Shown: piece by piece, positions 38,101 to 63,919 of the stretch
Numbering within the stretch: the first letter of the stretch is position 1
Layout of the letters: the number at the start of each line of letters is the position of its first letter
Source: Euglena gracilis
Taxonomy: Eukaryota; Euglenida; Euglenophyceae; Euglenales
Length of the DNA stretch: 64,000 nucleotides
Direction of reading: 5' to 3'
Assembly: GCA_039621445.1 (NCBI GenBank)
Contig: CP154956.1
Location: 53,058,806 to 53,122,805, forward strand
The notes under the pieces: generated by a model
What the model was told of the DNA's origin: nothing
The model's database searches: none
The model's input: only the letters and a program-made list of their open reading frames with translations
Program-made: the position numbers and the translations under genes

Positions 38101-40939
38101 AACAACATTTGCAGTACCATTTTTTTTTAATTCATTGCTATGTTTTTTTTGGAATTACTTCTGCTGCCAAAAAGTAGATGATTGTATTTGGTGGTGTGTC
38201 ATTTGTTTGGCTCAGATTTGAAGCGAACATGGTTATTTCTCCAGAATTCTGACAGCATTTGATGCGTACTGCAGCTGCTCAGATGGGAAGTAGAATTGAT
38301 ATCCCATTTTTCTGCAATTTCCCCAATTTCCCCAATTTCCACAATTTCCACAGTTTTCAATTTTTTTTTGTAATTTGCTGCAATTTCACACTTTTCCGCA
38401 TTCTTTGTACAATTTTTCCGCTGTCCGCTCTCAGTCCGCATAAATTTGACAGTGAATGTGAATGAGAGTCACTCCTCAAATGCCTGTATGTTTTTTTTAT
38501 CCTCTTGCAAATTTGGCAGTTCGAATTTCTATTGGGAAATGATTTCGACTGAGAAAAATTCCGCACTATGAACCACATTCTCCCCTCAGCTAAAGTTGTT
38601 GCATCAGGTTTTGTGGCCTGTGTTGTTTTTTTGGGGGGGCAACAATGTCCACAATTTTGGAATCAGTATGTTCCAAAGCTACAAAGTCATGTTTTTGGAC
38701 TTTTTTTGGGCGGAAAAATGTGAACGACCGTCCATCCATTTACCAATGTTGCAGAGCGACAAAAAAGGAGCTCTCCTCTAGCAGAAATTAGTGCACCCCA
38801 ATGTCAATTTTCCACAATTTTTCTGCAATAGTTCTCCAGCCTTTTTCTGTTATCTTCCTCCAGCCTGTGGACTCTGATATCAATTCCCCCTTGTGAGCCA
38901 CTGTCTCTGGGAACACATTTGCTGAATATTTTCAGTGACAAAAAATATACTGGGGAGCAGGGAATATCACAGGCCCTGGTGTGGGTCCAGCCAGCCAACA
39001 CCTTCAGCACCTTTTTTTTCCTTCGAGCTAGCAGCTTTCAGCCAGGCTGCGGACCCCCCAGGTCGAGTGGAAGTAAAGCTTCTGAAGCAGGGCTGGAACG
39101 AAAATGTTTTGGTGCAATATTTTTTGGAAAATGGGGTCTCGAAGCAGGCTTCTTTTTAAGTCACCTGCCCCCCCCCCCCCCCGGGGGGAGGGGGGTGGGT
39201 GGGTGGGTCCGGGCCGGACCCCCCCCCCCCGGGGGTCCCACGCCGGAGGCGCTGGGTATACCTTTTCGGCGCGAAGCGCCGAAAATTTTTGAAAATTGCC
39301 TTTAACGGGCCCGATTTTGGGGGGGGCCCCCCCCCCCCCCCCCCGGGGGTCCCGCGCCCCTGGGTGGGTGTGGGGGACCCCCCCCCCCGGGGGTCTTAAA
39401 AAGAAGCCTGTCTCGAAGGTGGCCAAAATGAACGTTTCCTGTAACTTTGGGGTCTTCACCTCAAATTTTTGGCTGAAATCTTCCAATCCAGCTGGATTTG
39501 GGCTTTTTTTGTGGCTGTTTTTGAGTGCTTGCCGGGTCCAGCCTGGCAGTCGGTAGGGCACACCTCTCTGCCTGGACCCCCAACGCTGGAACCTCACCCC
39601 CCCAGGGTGGGGTGTGCATTGGTCACTGTGGCCCGATTTTGGGTGGGTTTCGGATGGGTGGGTGGGTGGGTGGGTGGGTTGACTCCCCCCGGGGGGATCA
39701 TCTTTGGGTGGGTCGCTTTTTGATTGTTGCGGCTGGGTTCTCCACAAGGATCCTCCTTCCCATGTGGAAGGTGTGCACTCTTTATTCCAAGGCTCGGTGC
39801 CTTTGAGTGCTTCCTTGCGTGCGTGCGCGCGCGCGTGTGTGGTATGTGGTGTGGGTGTGGGTGTGGGTGTGCTAATGATGGTGGATGTGGTGGTTGAGTT
39901 AGTGGCGAGTTCTGGCCGGCACCTGCCATTTTCGCTTTTTTATGCCGTCTTCTGGGATTGCCTTGTGCCCGTCCTTTTGATGTGTTGAAAGCTTTGGTTG
40001 CATTTCCCACACACGTTACGTTGCAAGATGTTACGTCACGCTTGAAAATTCTCTTGGAATTCGTAATTCTTGCGGTTCCTGATATTTTATTTGTTCGAGC
40101 AATGTCTTTGGCTAAAAGTAATTCCCGCTGGTTGCTTTACCATAAGAATCCTCGGCCTAGTTTTTTTTTTTGGCAGCCCCAAATCTGTGGGACCCTCCCT
40201 GGGGGGGTTCCCAGTGGTATGACCTGGGGCGGGGTCCCACATGTGTGGGGCATTTACACAGGTGTCAGATTCGCTGTTAACTATCGTTTTCGGTTAAGGT
40301 TGGGACTAATTACAGTAGTTGGGTTGAGGTTAGGATTCACATTTCCGTTTTGGGTCAGTTTTGGACCAATTTAGGCTTGTCTAACTTTACGCCTAACTTT
40401 AGCCAAAATATGGCCAAATTTTGGCCGAAACACCTCATCCTAACCCAATCCTAACAATCACCATAAACCCATCCTTGTCCCAAACCTAACCCCTATCCAT
40501 AACTCTAACGTCAAACACACTTCGGCACACCCTGAATTCCACAATAGTCCTCCGACCTAATCTGATAATTGGTCCCTCTCTTGTGTGGGCAAGGGGGTCT
40601 GACTGCCCCCTCCCAAACAAGTGGGACCGACCAAACAAGTATGGGGCTGCCTTTTTTAAAAAAAAAGAAAGTCTTCCACCTTCTGTTTGTTTGTCCTCAG
40701 ATCAGGAGGTTCCCCTGGCCGCCTTCCTTCAAGTGGACCGGATGTACCCTCTGTGCTTCAATGGGGCGTCGCTGTTCAGCGTTGGCAGCTGCCCCCCGCA
40801 CGGCACCTGTCCTCTCACAGTCACCCTCTTCCCGGTGCAAACCGGCGTTCACAGCCTCAACGGCATCGAGTTGCGTGACCTGCGGTCAGAGAAGACGTAT
40901 CCTTTCAACAGCCTCTGTATTGTGTTTGTGGAACACTGA
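26158..40939 (+). CDS. TRAPPC13: TRAPPC13 homologue (TRAPP complex subunit 13), 8 exons, 390 aa
   Basis: Exons: 26158-26299, 26352-26476, 29318-29419, 33004-33171, 33223-33421, 35524-35633, 37957-38044, 40701-40939; 1173 nt in frame, every intron GT-AG. Segments line up with animal TRAPPC13 along its length: LGLKVMRLKSPE near the N-terminus, VPKDFGQIYVGETFRSYISV, VIIKVELRTQQQ, GGHTLICTVSYYDD, SFRKVFKFQVNQPLSIK, VALELQNLMPNPLFLDSVAL, GRVEIYWKTTLGGSGHLQTT, DVELLVDRVPDIVHL, and a last exon ending at TGA 40937. Known role of the family: accessory subunit of a TRAPP tethering complex in Golgi/autophagic membrane traffic. Length (390 aa) is close to the human protein (about 417). Two introns are only 52 and 51 nt; the others are 2-4 kb and stuffed with repeats. 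The first two exons replace what would otherwise look like a frameshift in a T10 tract. Confidence 0.92.
26477..29317 (+). other. TRAPPC13 intron 2, 2.8 kb, GT-AG
   Basis: Donor CGT|gtatgc, acceptor ctttcag|CGAGTC. A 129-aa open frame (26823-27212) on + and an 88-aa one on - are unrecognised. 27700-27940 has GGGTGGGT runs, C/G runs and a CCTAACCCTAACC trace followed by agtgaatctatg, a phrase that recurs at 56139 after a similar GGGTGGG block. Confidence 0.8.
29420..33003 (+). other. TRAPPC13 intron 3, 3.6 kb, GT-AG
   Basis: Donor CAG|gtcttg, acceptor catccag|GATCAC. Apart from the pentanucleotide array (29590-32175), 32200-32610 has an unrecognised open stretch (reads LLDTSLWKRTAFASRI in one frame) and 32610-33003 is AT-rich. 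Confidence 0.85.
29590..32175. repeat. 2.6-kb pentanucleotide array (TATAC / GAGAC types)
   Basis: It begins with degenerate TAGTA units, then TATAC, then AGGAG (30000-30180) and GAGAC (30180-30720). A mosaic of GAGAC and TATAC units follows (30720-31850), then nearly pure CTATA (31860-32100), ending in CTACA variants. Open frames here are TILYY or RLVSS repeats, not genes. Confidence 0.95.
33172..33222 (+). other. TRAPPC13 intron 4, 51 nt, GT-AG
   Basis: Donor AAG|gtactt, acceptor ctcccag|GATC. Together with the 52-nt intron 26300-26351 (TTTG|gtttga, tggcag|GTTTGG), it shows that this genome splices very short GT-AG introns. Confidence 0.9.
34562..35063. mobile_element. TIR element A, perfect 8-bp target duplication
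   Basis: The perfect 16-bp TIR is CAGGGAATTTCTTAAG at the left and its complement at the right. The 8-bp duplication CACAGAAC lies at 34554-34561 and 35064-35071. There is no coding potential, so it is non-autonomous (MITE-like). The 8-bp duplication and CAGGG end fit the hAT superfamily. The interior carries 'ccagccagcagc' tracts and paired C/G runs. It lies in the 2.1-kb TRAPPC13 intron 33422-35523. Confidence 0.9.
36130..36620. mobile_element. TIR element B, sibling of A
   Basis: Left end CAGGGGATTTCTTAAG, right end CTTAGGAAATTCCCTG: two changes from perfect TIRs. Flanks ATTTCATA and ATTGCATT agree at 6 of 8. The interior closely follows element A (ccggagggtacc, ccagccagcagctcaaat, gaaataaagtcgggtccagc), so both came from one source. 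It lies in the TRAPPC13 intron 35634-37956. Confidence 0.85.
39145..39410. mobile_element. TIR element C, perfect 8-bp target duplication
   Basis: The perfect 16-bp TIR is CAGGCTTCTTTTTAAG. The 8-bp duplication TCTCGAAG lies at 39137-39144 and 39411-39418. The interior has GGGTGGGTGGGT and a hairpin (ttttcggcgc-gaag-gcgccgaaaa), plus long C/G runs. It has no sequence kinship to A beyond the end structure. It lies in the TRAPPC13 intron 38045-40700. Confidence 0.9.
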
Positions 40940-41129
40940 CCAGTCGTGCACACGGCAACTGTTTGCCAGACGCTTTTTGCCTCCATAGCAAAGTGATCAG
41001 TTTATCCCAGAACCCATCACATAATCCAGCAGCTTTGTTGAATGAGGGGGTCCCACTTGTCCAATGAGGGGAGGTTGCTACCCTAGGTTTTTGAAAGAAA
41101 CAATGAGGAACCAGAGTATTTTTGTAAAC

Positions 41130-41514
41130 CCCCCTAATAAGTGCACGAGTGCGCGCATTTTAAGGACGTAGTTTCGGACCCCAAGGGGTGCGCACTTATT
41201 AGGGCACTGCGCATTTTTTAGGGGAAAACCCAAAATATTTACGTTTCTCCCACTCTTTTTCAAATTTCCCCCTATTTTGTGATGTCAAGCTATGAGTCAA
41301 GTGATTATGTGTCAAATTTGGGCTTGGACGGTAGAAATATTTGGTCTGAGAAGGACAGCTCTGAGAATTGTGCGTGTTTTCCGACCTGAGATGTGACAGT
41401 GATTTCTCCTTTGGGGGGGTGCGCACTTTTTAGGGAGGTAGTTTCAGACCCCTGGGAGGTGCGCACTTATTAGGGCACTGCGCACAATTAGGGCACTGCG
41501 CATTTATTAGGGGG
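41130..41514. mobile_element. Inverted-repeat unit with CCCCCCTAATAA ends
   Basis: The left end is cccccctaataagtgcacg; the right end is gcgcatttattagggggg. The interior has ggtgcgcacttattagggcactgcgca twice. A structurally similar unit with CCCCCTAATAGAA ends lies at 61775-62010. Confidence 0.55.
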
Positions 41515-42085
41515 GGCCACAAAGAGAGTCCCCATTGAAATTTCATCTTTAATTTTATTTTTAAACCACCCAGTGGCATCACATTCGTTGTCATCAGAGT
41601 GCATTTTGTCACCCGAAGTTATTTTTGTCCCCAAAGCCGAGGCATTGTTGTGGAATTGTTCAGACTGTGGGGGTTAATTTGGGGGAAGTTGTTTTGAACA
41701 AAATTTTGTACAGAATTTTCTCTACCATTTTATGGGTCTGTCCGATTTTCTCCAGCAAATTTGGAAAAACCAAAAATGCATTTGGCTTTTGCTAATTCTT
41801 GACATGAATTTCTTGTCCCAAATAGTATTAAGCAGCCAATTTATTTGCATATTTCAGTTTGTGATTTCCGTGATTTTCAGTTTTGGATTTAGGAAAATCT
41901 CAGGGTTTGATGTGAATTTTCTCATGGAATCCCCCGAAGAACAGATTCACAATTTTCTTGCACAGAATTTATCCCGGCATTTTAAGGATTTGTCTGCATT
42001 TTTCCCCACCAGGTTTTTTTCTTGTTGGAAATTCCTTCCTTCAAATGTCTCGTTGAACATTGGGGTTGCTGGTGTCGCAGTTCAA

Positions 42086-42240
42086 CAGGGCGTCGCTTAA
42101 GCTGAAGAGACCCATCCCCCGGAGGGGGGTCTAGCCAGCCAGCAGCCTTTTTCCAGCCAGCAGCCTTTTCCCAGCCAGCAGCCTTTTTCCAGCCAGCTGC
42201 CTTTTTTCAGCCCCCCCCCCCCCCATGGGGTCCCCCAACT
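42086..42240. mobile_element. Relative of elements A/B, one end visible
   Basis: CAGGGCGTCGCTTAAG at 42086 has the same CAGGG...CTTAAG layout, followed by tandem 'ccagccagcagccttttt' units and a C run (42125-42235). No matching right TIR was found, so this copy is probably truncated. A similar start, GGCATCGCTTAAGCCGAAGG, lies at 44187. Confidence 0.4.
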
Positions 42241-45200
42241 GGGCTGACCCAGGGTCAAAAAGGGTGCCAAAAAATCGAAACTCAAAAAGACCCCCCAAAA
42301 CTACCGATTGTGCAGAAAGTCGATTTTTTGACCCACAATTCGCCGTGGACAGCCCAAATACGACCCATTTTGTCCATTTTTGCATCCTTGAAATCCAAAA
42401 ACTCGTCGATAAGAGGCAGGGGGGGAACACAACTGCTTCCCCTCCCCCGGGGGGAACCAAGAAGTTTTTTTTGTTTTTTTTTGTTTTGGCAAAATTTGTG
42501 TTTTTTTTAGCTTTTTTTTAGTGTTCTTTTTTTCCTGGCGATTTTTTGGATTTTTGCTGGGGAAAAATTTTTGATGAAAGATGGCTTATTTTGGACCCGA
42601 TTTTCCCCAGCACCAAAATTTATGAATTTTTGCCATTTTTACATTTTTTGGGGTCAACAGAATGCTTATTTTTATGCAAAATTTTTCCAAGTCCTCTCCA
42701 GTGGAAAAGTGTACATCCCAGGGGAGCTCCTAAAAGGGTTTCACATGCAATTTGTGTTTTTTTTGCATTTTTTTGCGGGTTTTTCTTTGTGCACGTTTTT
42801 TGAGGGTTCATGTTGCGTCCCCCCCCCCCTCTTGGAGGGGCCTGACCCCCAGCTTGTTGGGCTCTGGTAATAGCATAACTTGAGCATTTGAAACGTGTTC
42901 AAATGTCCCTGCTAATGAGGAGGTGCTTCCCAAAACCGCCACTGCTGCTGGTGCATCACATAAATTTTGCAGGCCCACCAAAAAAGAGGAAATGGGCTTT
43001 GAAATTTGAGTTGGAAGGGGTCCAACCATTCAGCAACTTTTTTACAGCCAGTTACCATGACCTTTGTCTGAATAAAAGCTGGTTTCAGCTCAATCAAGCC
43101 TAAATGCCTGATGGGTGGGTCGGACACCTCCACCAACCAGGATGGGAGGGGTTTGTCGACTTGGTTGCGGGGATTCTCAACAGCCCTGTGAACCCCTTGG
43201 CAGGTGGGGGGGTCCGGACCCCCCCCCTCTCTGGTCCAGGAGAGTTGGACACCCCCACCTCTACTCTGCACACCCTCTTTGTATCGAACCTTCCCCCCCA
43301 TTTAAAAACAGCCCTCCAAATTCAAGCAACCCTGGGGCCGACACCCAAATTGGACAACTCACTGGGTCCAAAATTAAGGAACCCATGAAAATTCAGGTGG
43401 GATGCGGGGGAAAAACTCACACTCTCAAACTCTCAAACGGCAACACACGCTGGCAATCAAAACTGTTCTCGTTATCAATTCTCGCTGATTTTGTCAATTA
43501 TTAGCATGTTTTTTTTTTTGAGATGCTGACGTGGTGAAGCATGCATTTTACACTCAAAATATTCTCCCTTCACTGAAAAAAGACATGTTTTTGTTAGACA
43601 TTTCCAAATTGAAAAACCCCTAGGCACCACGGATGAAGCCCAAGCGTTTGGCAAAGAAAAACCCAGGGTAGATTGGCTGAAACCCGAAATTAATCAATGG
43701 AGTGCTTTATTTTTTGGGGGATTGAGAGTTCATTTAGGTCAAAATTTTCCTTCCCCGTGAAGGAATTTTGCGCAGGTGCTGTTGTGGGTGGGTGAGAGGG
43801 GGTCGACCTCCCCCACCAGGCCTTCCCGTACAGCCCTAGGGGTCCAGATCAACCCTATTCACCCCAAAAAAGGTCAAAGTTTCTTTTCCAAAAAGGAAAT
43901 TTTTCTTTCCGGCCCTTCACACCGAAAATTTTTGGCATGACGTTGCCAAAAGTGCCCAATGTGGCACCTTTGGCCGATTTGGGGGTTAACTTTTTTGGCC
44001 CAGCGCTTCGCCAATAATCGATCACCTGGACCGGATCACTGTTCAGGTGGGGTGGCCCCCCCTCCTGGATTGAAGGTCCGACACCCCCACCTTCCCCCCT
44101 CTCGAACCCTGGGACAGGGATCAATATAAGGAGGGTGACATGGCTTTAGGTAAGCCCCTCCCCTTTGATCGCAGGCTCCCCCCACCAAGGCATCGCTTAA
44201 GCCGAAGGGGGTCCCCGTCCCCCCGGAGGGGGGTCCATCCAACCAGCGGATTTTTTCCATCCCCGGACCCCCCGATCGACAATTTTTATCTATTGTGCAG
44301 CTCCCAAGGGGGCTTAATGGTGATGGATTTTGGGGGTGCAAAACAGAAGTGCAAAAATTGGGCAAAAAAAGGCAAATATTGGGCAAAAGGACCTCCCAGG
44401 GCATACTTTTAGGTCAAAACTTCGCCCTTTTGCATAACTGGCAATTTTTTTTTAGTCTTTTTGCAATTCAATTTTTTTGGTACCTGGCCCCCACCTGCCA
44501 GATCGACCCGGGTGGACGGAAATTGATGATGCCCTAGAAGGCCAAGTTTTCTTTCGGCATTTTTGCACCAAATTTTTTTCTCGAAATTCATTTTTTTTTG
44601 CCAAATTTATCCCACCATGGGTCGCTTTGGGGGGGGATATTTCGTCCGCAATTTGCGGGGCTGAGAATGGTTCATTTTTTGGCTTTGTGAGCTATTTTGG
44701 GTTTCCAGTCGGGTCCAGCCTGATACCAGGCTACACTGACCAACCTCCACCGTTGGGGGTTGGGGTTGGGCTTGGGAGGTTCGCTTTCAAGCTGGGGTCC
44801 AGCGGTGGAGGGTCCAGTGGCTGCCAGGTTGGACTAATCCAGCTGTGTTGGGATTTTGGAGGGGGTCAATGATCAATCCCGCAAGATGATGAGACACCTG
44901 ATGGACAGTCCCAAGTTCGGATCCAAAATCTGGGTACCTCCTCGGCTGGAGGTCTATCTCGGCAGACGCGAGCCCTGCCCTTGTTGAGTCAGCTTTCATC
45001 TTTTGTGGAACCGCATGTTTAATTCGCTGCACCTTTCCCCACCATTTGCCTGCAACGATTTATGGAAACCAACTATCTGAGTTTGCATGTTCTGCATAAG
45101 AGATTCCCTAAGGCATGCAGCATAGATTGGCCCAAGGGGGATTCTTTCGACCCATGTCGCCTAAAAAAAAAAGCCCCAGGCACACAAACAAAAAATGAAA

Positions 45201-46246
45201 GAGCCAGTCTGCCCCCCCCCCCAACAAGGGTGGGGGAGGGGGGTCTGGCAGTGGGGGAGGGGAGTTTGGCTGGGCAGACAGGGATTACCTCCATGGGGGT
45301 AATGCCCCTTGGGTGGGGTTGGCCTTGCCTTAAAATTTGTCTGATTTCAAGGTTTCCCCTGACACTTTGGAAACCCCAAAACCAGCGCTCCCAACCACAG
45401 TTTCAGCCTCTTTTCTCAAATAAAATTCGGCATTGTACACCAAAATGACAATTGTGCAAAGGTCAAAATTGCACCAACTTCAGTGGAGGTAAAAGGCTGC
45501 AATTTTAAAATAGCCATATGCTACGAGAAGGTTGTAAAGCCCATGGAGAGCCACAAGGGGAGGAGGGTCCCCCCCCCCAGGACCATCAGGGGCAGGGTGT
45601 CTTTAACCCAGAAGTGACCACCCTCGGATGTCCAGCCAGCTAGCAGTACTTTCAGCAAGCAATTCCCAGCCGGACTGTGCCCCCCCCCCTCCCGCGTCAG
45701 GTGAAGTAAATTTGGGGCAGCCCGGCCGACTGGACCGGAAAAAAATTGATGCAAAGTGCGCGTTTTTGAAAAACGACGGGGTCAAAATGGCCAAAATGGA
45801 TTTTTTTGAGGGAGCTTTTGTTGTTCACCCCTGAATTTCGGCTGAAGAATTCCAACCCAGCCAGAGATTTTTTTTCAAAAGTTTCGTGACCCAGGGGGTG
45901 GGTGGGTCCTGGGCGACCCCCCCCCCCCCGGGGGGGGTCGGCCCCCCCGCCCCCCACCCCCCAGGGGGTACCCCCCGGGTCCTAAAAAACCCTCCGAACC
46001 CAGCTGGGTTTGGTTTTTTTTGTCTGTTTTCAGGGGATCAGCCGGGTCTAGCTGTCAGTTGGCTGGACCCACTCCCCCACTTGGACCCGCATCCTGGGTG
46101 GGTGGTCCATCCAACACCTTTTTTTCCAGCCAGCAACCGGCCCGCCTGGACCCCTCCCGGGACCTTAAGAAAACCACTGCTCCTGGGGTGTCCGGCTAGT
46201 ACTTTCTTCCAGCTATCCCCCCCCCTGCTATCCCAAGAAATCTCCT

Positions 46247-46270
46247 GTCCTCCCCACTGTCCACAGCGCC
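46247..46270 (+). promoter_or_regulatory. Candidate spliced-leader trans-splice acceptor of the PPM phosphatase
   Basis: A pyrimidine-rich tract (cctgtcctccccactgtccacag) ends with AG at 46265-46266, leaving cgcc before the ATG at 46271. The 4-nt spacing equals that of the TRAPPC13 start. This supports the Met whose protein begins MGNQLNQP. Confidence 0.5.
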
Positions 46271-61324
<15,054 letters not shown>

Positions 61325-61774
61325 CTTAGGCGGCGCTAATTGCCCAATTTTTTTTCCAATTTCCGTGCGTTTGAGGTGCGCGGGTTTCCGCTTACGATCC
61401 CCCACCGTTTTGTGCTCAAAGTTTTAAGAGGGTGACACCAGCACAAAAATTTGGGTGGCTTTGGGTCCATTTTAGGCATTTTGACAAAGTGGCAATTTTG
61501 AAAATTAATGGTCGTTTTAGGGGGGGTTCTTGGAACACCCCCCTGGAACGCCCTGAAAATTTGAAAAACAGAAAACAGCCGGAGAACACCTGGCCTCCGG
61601 AGCCCCGGTTGTTTGTTGCCGGACCTGGGACCCCCCCTCTGGAGGGGGGGGTGACATGGTGTTGCAGGTGAAGAGGAGGCAACCGCCCAAGCAACCCGCC
61701 CATTTTTGAACATCTCGTGAGTCCCAAGGTCCAGTGATGGGGCAGGTGAACACACAACACTGCCCAAAAGATGC

Positions 61775-62010
61775 TAACCCCCCCCCCTAATAGAAGCACG
61801 GGTGCGCTTATAGGGGACCGCCGCCTCCGGCGGCGGGGGGTGCGCTTCTATTTGGACCCTACCTGCGCGATTTTTGTTGATTTCGTTTAGGAATCCCATC
61901 AAAATGGGGGGGTGCGCTTGTAGTGGACCGCCGCCTTCGGCAGCGGGGGGTGCGCTTTTATTTGGACCCTGTGCTTGTAGCGGCCCCGTGATTCTATTAG
62001 GGGGGGGTTA
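61775..62010. mobile_element. Short TIR element with TAACCCCCC...CTAATAGAA ends
   Basis: The left end taaccccccccccctaatagaa mirrors the right end ttctattagggggggtta. The interior contains gtgcgcttctatttggaccct-like units and hairpins ccgccgcctccggcggcgg and ccgccttcggcagcgg. It lies 450 bp past the PPM stop. 61325-61774 is otherwise unremarkable. Confidence 0.75.
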
Positions 62011-63377
62011 CAATTTCTGGAAAGGATGCTTTAGGCGGTAAACCGCGCAAAATTTGTTTTTGTGATGAAGAGATGCTGCCCTAACGGAGCGGACTGGCCT
62101 GGGAATAACGTTAAAAATGAGGTTAGGCGGTTTACCGCGTAAAGCAGTGCGCTGTGTGTGCTTGCCCCGGGTGTCCTGATTGGTTTACAAGCTCCCCAGC
62201 ATCCCTCTCCTCCTGGGCTGTGCACCACGATGTATCATTTAGATGAAGGATGACAGTTGGAGCAGGAAGGCACGGGAGGGAGGGGGGCGTGGTTGCTTGT
62301 GCTGCTGTCCGGAACAGAGGGGTTGGGAAAGGCTGCAATACTGCTCTTGCCATCACAAGTTCAAGGACTTTGAGAAACATGTGGCCAAGATGAACTGAAA
62401 TGGGATGCGGTTTGAGTGCGTGGTGTCATCAATTTGTCAGCGCACAAGTTCCCTGCTGATGACACAGCTGGGCCACGCAAAACTGAACATTTTTCCCCGC
62501 ATGCCAACCTCTGCTGAGAGATACTCAAAAATTTTGTTTGAGGCGGTGCGGAAACAGAACACAATTTTTTTGGACGTTTCTGTAAGATCAAGGCGGATCT
62601 CCGCGCTCATGAATGCATGAAACATTAGAAAGCTTCAAGCACAGCTGCCATGAATGGGTGGGCATGTTGTGTTGGATTTTTATTTTGTTTGGTGGATGGT
62701 GCTGTGTCGGGGTGGGGATGCAGCACACACGGCATTTGAATGAAGTGGGTGAGCTGGGGATCTTTCAGGCGGAAACCCGCACAAGTGTTTGAGAATGAGA
62801 AGAGTTCGTGTTTGTGGATGACACGTGGGAGCGGGAAGTGGGAACGCGCTGAAACCTCCAGAACTCGGTAATCACGTGAAGTTGTTAATGAATATATTTG
62901 GGGGAGAGGGAGTGGATTTTGAGGCGTTATTGAATGACAGCAGTGGGCGGTTATCCGCCTAATCCGCTTTTATTTTGCGCTGGTTTCCGCCCAGATGTGG
63001 TTTGGGCGGAAATCTGCATGGAGCTTGTTGGTGTCGCGATGGGTTGTGATGGTTGTGATGTTTTGGTGTCCAGTGTCGGTGGTCGGTGTTGGCGGCACAA
63101 TGTTTGAAAGTTGAGCGGGACAGGTTGAAAGGGAGCTGTGGCTGCTGACAGCAAGCACCCGAGCAGGCAGAAACCGCCTGGCGTTTGAGCAGGAGGTGGA
63201 CCACTCTCCTCTCCAATGAGGAGTCGGACGTGTTCCCCCTGGCCAGTGGTGAAGGGGTCGTCTGTAGGGACAGCAGTGGAACGCATGTGTCAGTTGCCAG
63301 GCTGGGTCAGCTGCGGTAAAGGTGATATTTTGTTACTGTCCTGAAAAACAGCCAAAAACCTGAGGTTGATTTTTCAG
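62011..63377. other. Region between the PPM gene and the third-gene exon
   Basis: ggcggtaaaccgcgc (62035) and ggcggtttaccgcg (62125) form inverted modules; ggcggttatccgcc and tgggcggaaatc (62946-63010) are relatives. Open pieces on both strands around 62405-62625 are unrecognised. Confidence 0.35.
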
Positions 63378-63507
63378 GAGGAACAAAAGCACCTCCCAGA
63401 GCCCTCCTCCTGGAACACAACGGTTTTGAGGTCCCAAAATCAGGGTTTGGGGAAGGCTGACAAAGAAGTAAACCGACCCCGCAGGAAGAAGAGCCAGAAA
63501 AAAAGAG
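63378..63507 (+). CDS. Probable internal exon of a third gene (partial)
   Basis: A 130-nt open segment lies between a good acceptor (gatttttcag, ending 63377) and a near-consensus donor (AAGAG followed by gtgagtg at 63508). It encodes 43 residues plus one nt, beginning EEQKHLPEPSSWN and ending in a basic stretch RPRRKKSQKKR. The composition is hydrophilic and charged, like a linker or nuclear-localisation region. No family is recognisable. The gene would run off the right end; the TIR element at 63920 would then sit in its next intron. I could not find a preceding or following exon with confidence. Confidence 0.45.
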
Positions 63508-63919
63508 GTGAGTGTGTCCGGTGTTTTTGGAAACCACCGCTGCTCTGAGTGCCCAAGTTTAAGGGCTGGCCGTCTCTCCTTGTTTGGTCAAACCCTGCTT
63601 GTGCAATCTCCTCCCCCTGGTTTCATAAACCTCCAGCCCTCAGACTCATGACAACATGCCAGACACCATTCAGTTGCAAACCTGCCTGGCAGCCTGGAAA
63701 CAAAGTATTTCGTCCGTGTACTCCGCAAAGATTCACCCCTGTGACCGGTGTCACAGGTAGGGTTGCAAAACTTTGCAAACAAACCAGCAGAGTTCATTTC
63801 TAGGGCGGTTTCCAGCTTCCACCCCCATCACATCGTCCACAAATACTTTGCTTTTTCTGCCCACCCTTAACCCGGCCAGGTGGTTTCCCTCCTGACTTCT
63901 CTGACCTCACAACTGGTAT
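63508..63919 (+). other. Unassigned, probably intron of the third gene
   Basis: Unique sequence after a good donor. The open frame 63549-63803 shows no family. No second exon could be supported. Confidence 0.3.

Larger units (their letters stand above)
33422..40700 (+). other. TRAPPC13 introns 5-7, repeat-filled, GT-AG
   Basis: Introns 33422-35523, 35634-37956 and 38045-40700. They hold elements A, B and C, CACTGGATCCCACTGG repeats (33795-33900), C-run blocks and a GGTGCC-TTCG-GCACC hairpin (37218-37235). Also present are the 'AATATAAAGCC' repeat (37785-37825), GGGTGGGT runs (39655-39680) and degenerate CCTAACC traces (40440-40510). A 40-codon open piece at 36847-36972 ends in a stop and is not needed for the gene. 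Confidence 0.75.
40940..46240. other. Intergenic region between the two genes
   Basis: No gene recognised in 5.3 kb. It contains the inverted-repeat unit at 41130-41514 and the partial TIR element at 42086. C-run blocks with 'ggtccggacccccc' occur at 43205-43250, 44060-44110, 45225-45250, 45680-45695 and 45915-45985. 'gtccagccagc' tracts occur at 42125-42210, 44228 and 45630. 42460-42830 is T-rich. Confidence 0.5.
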
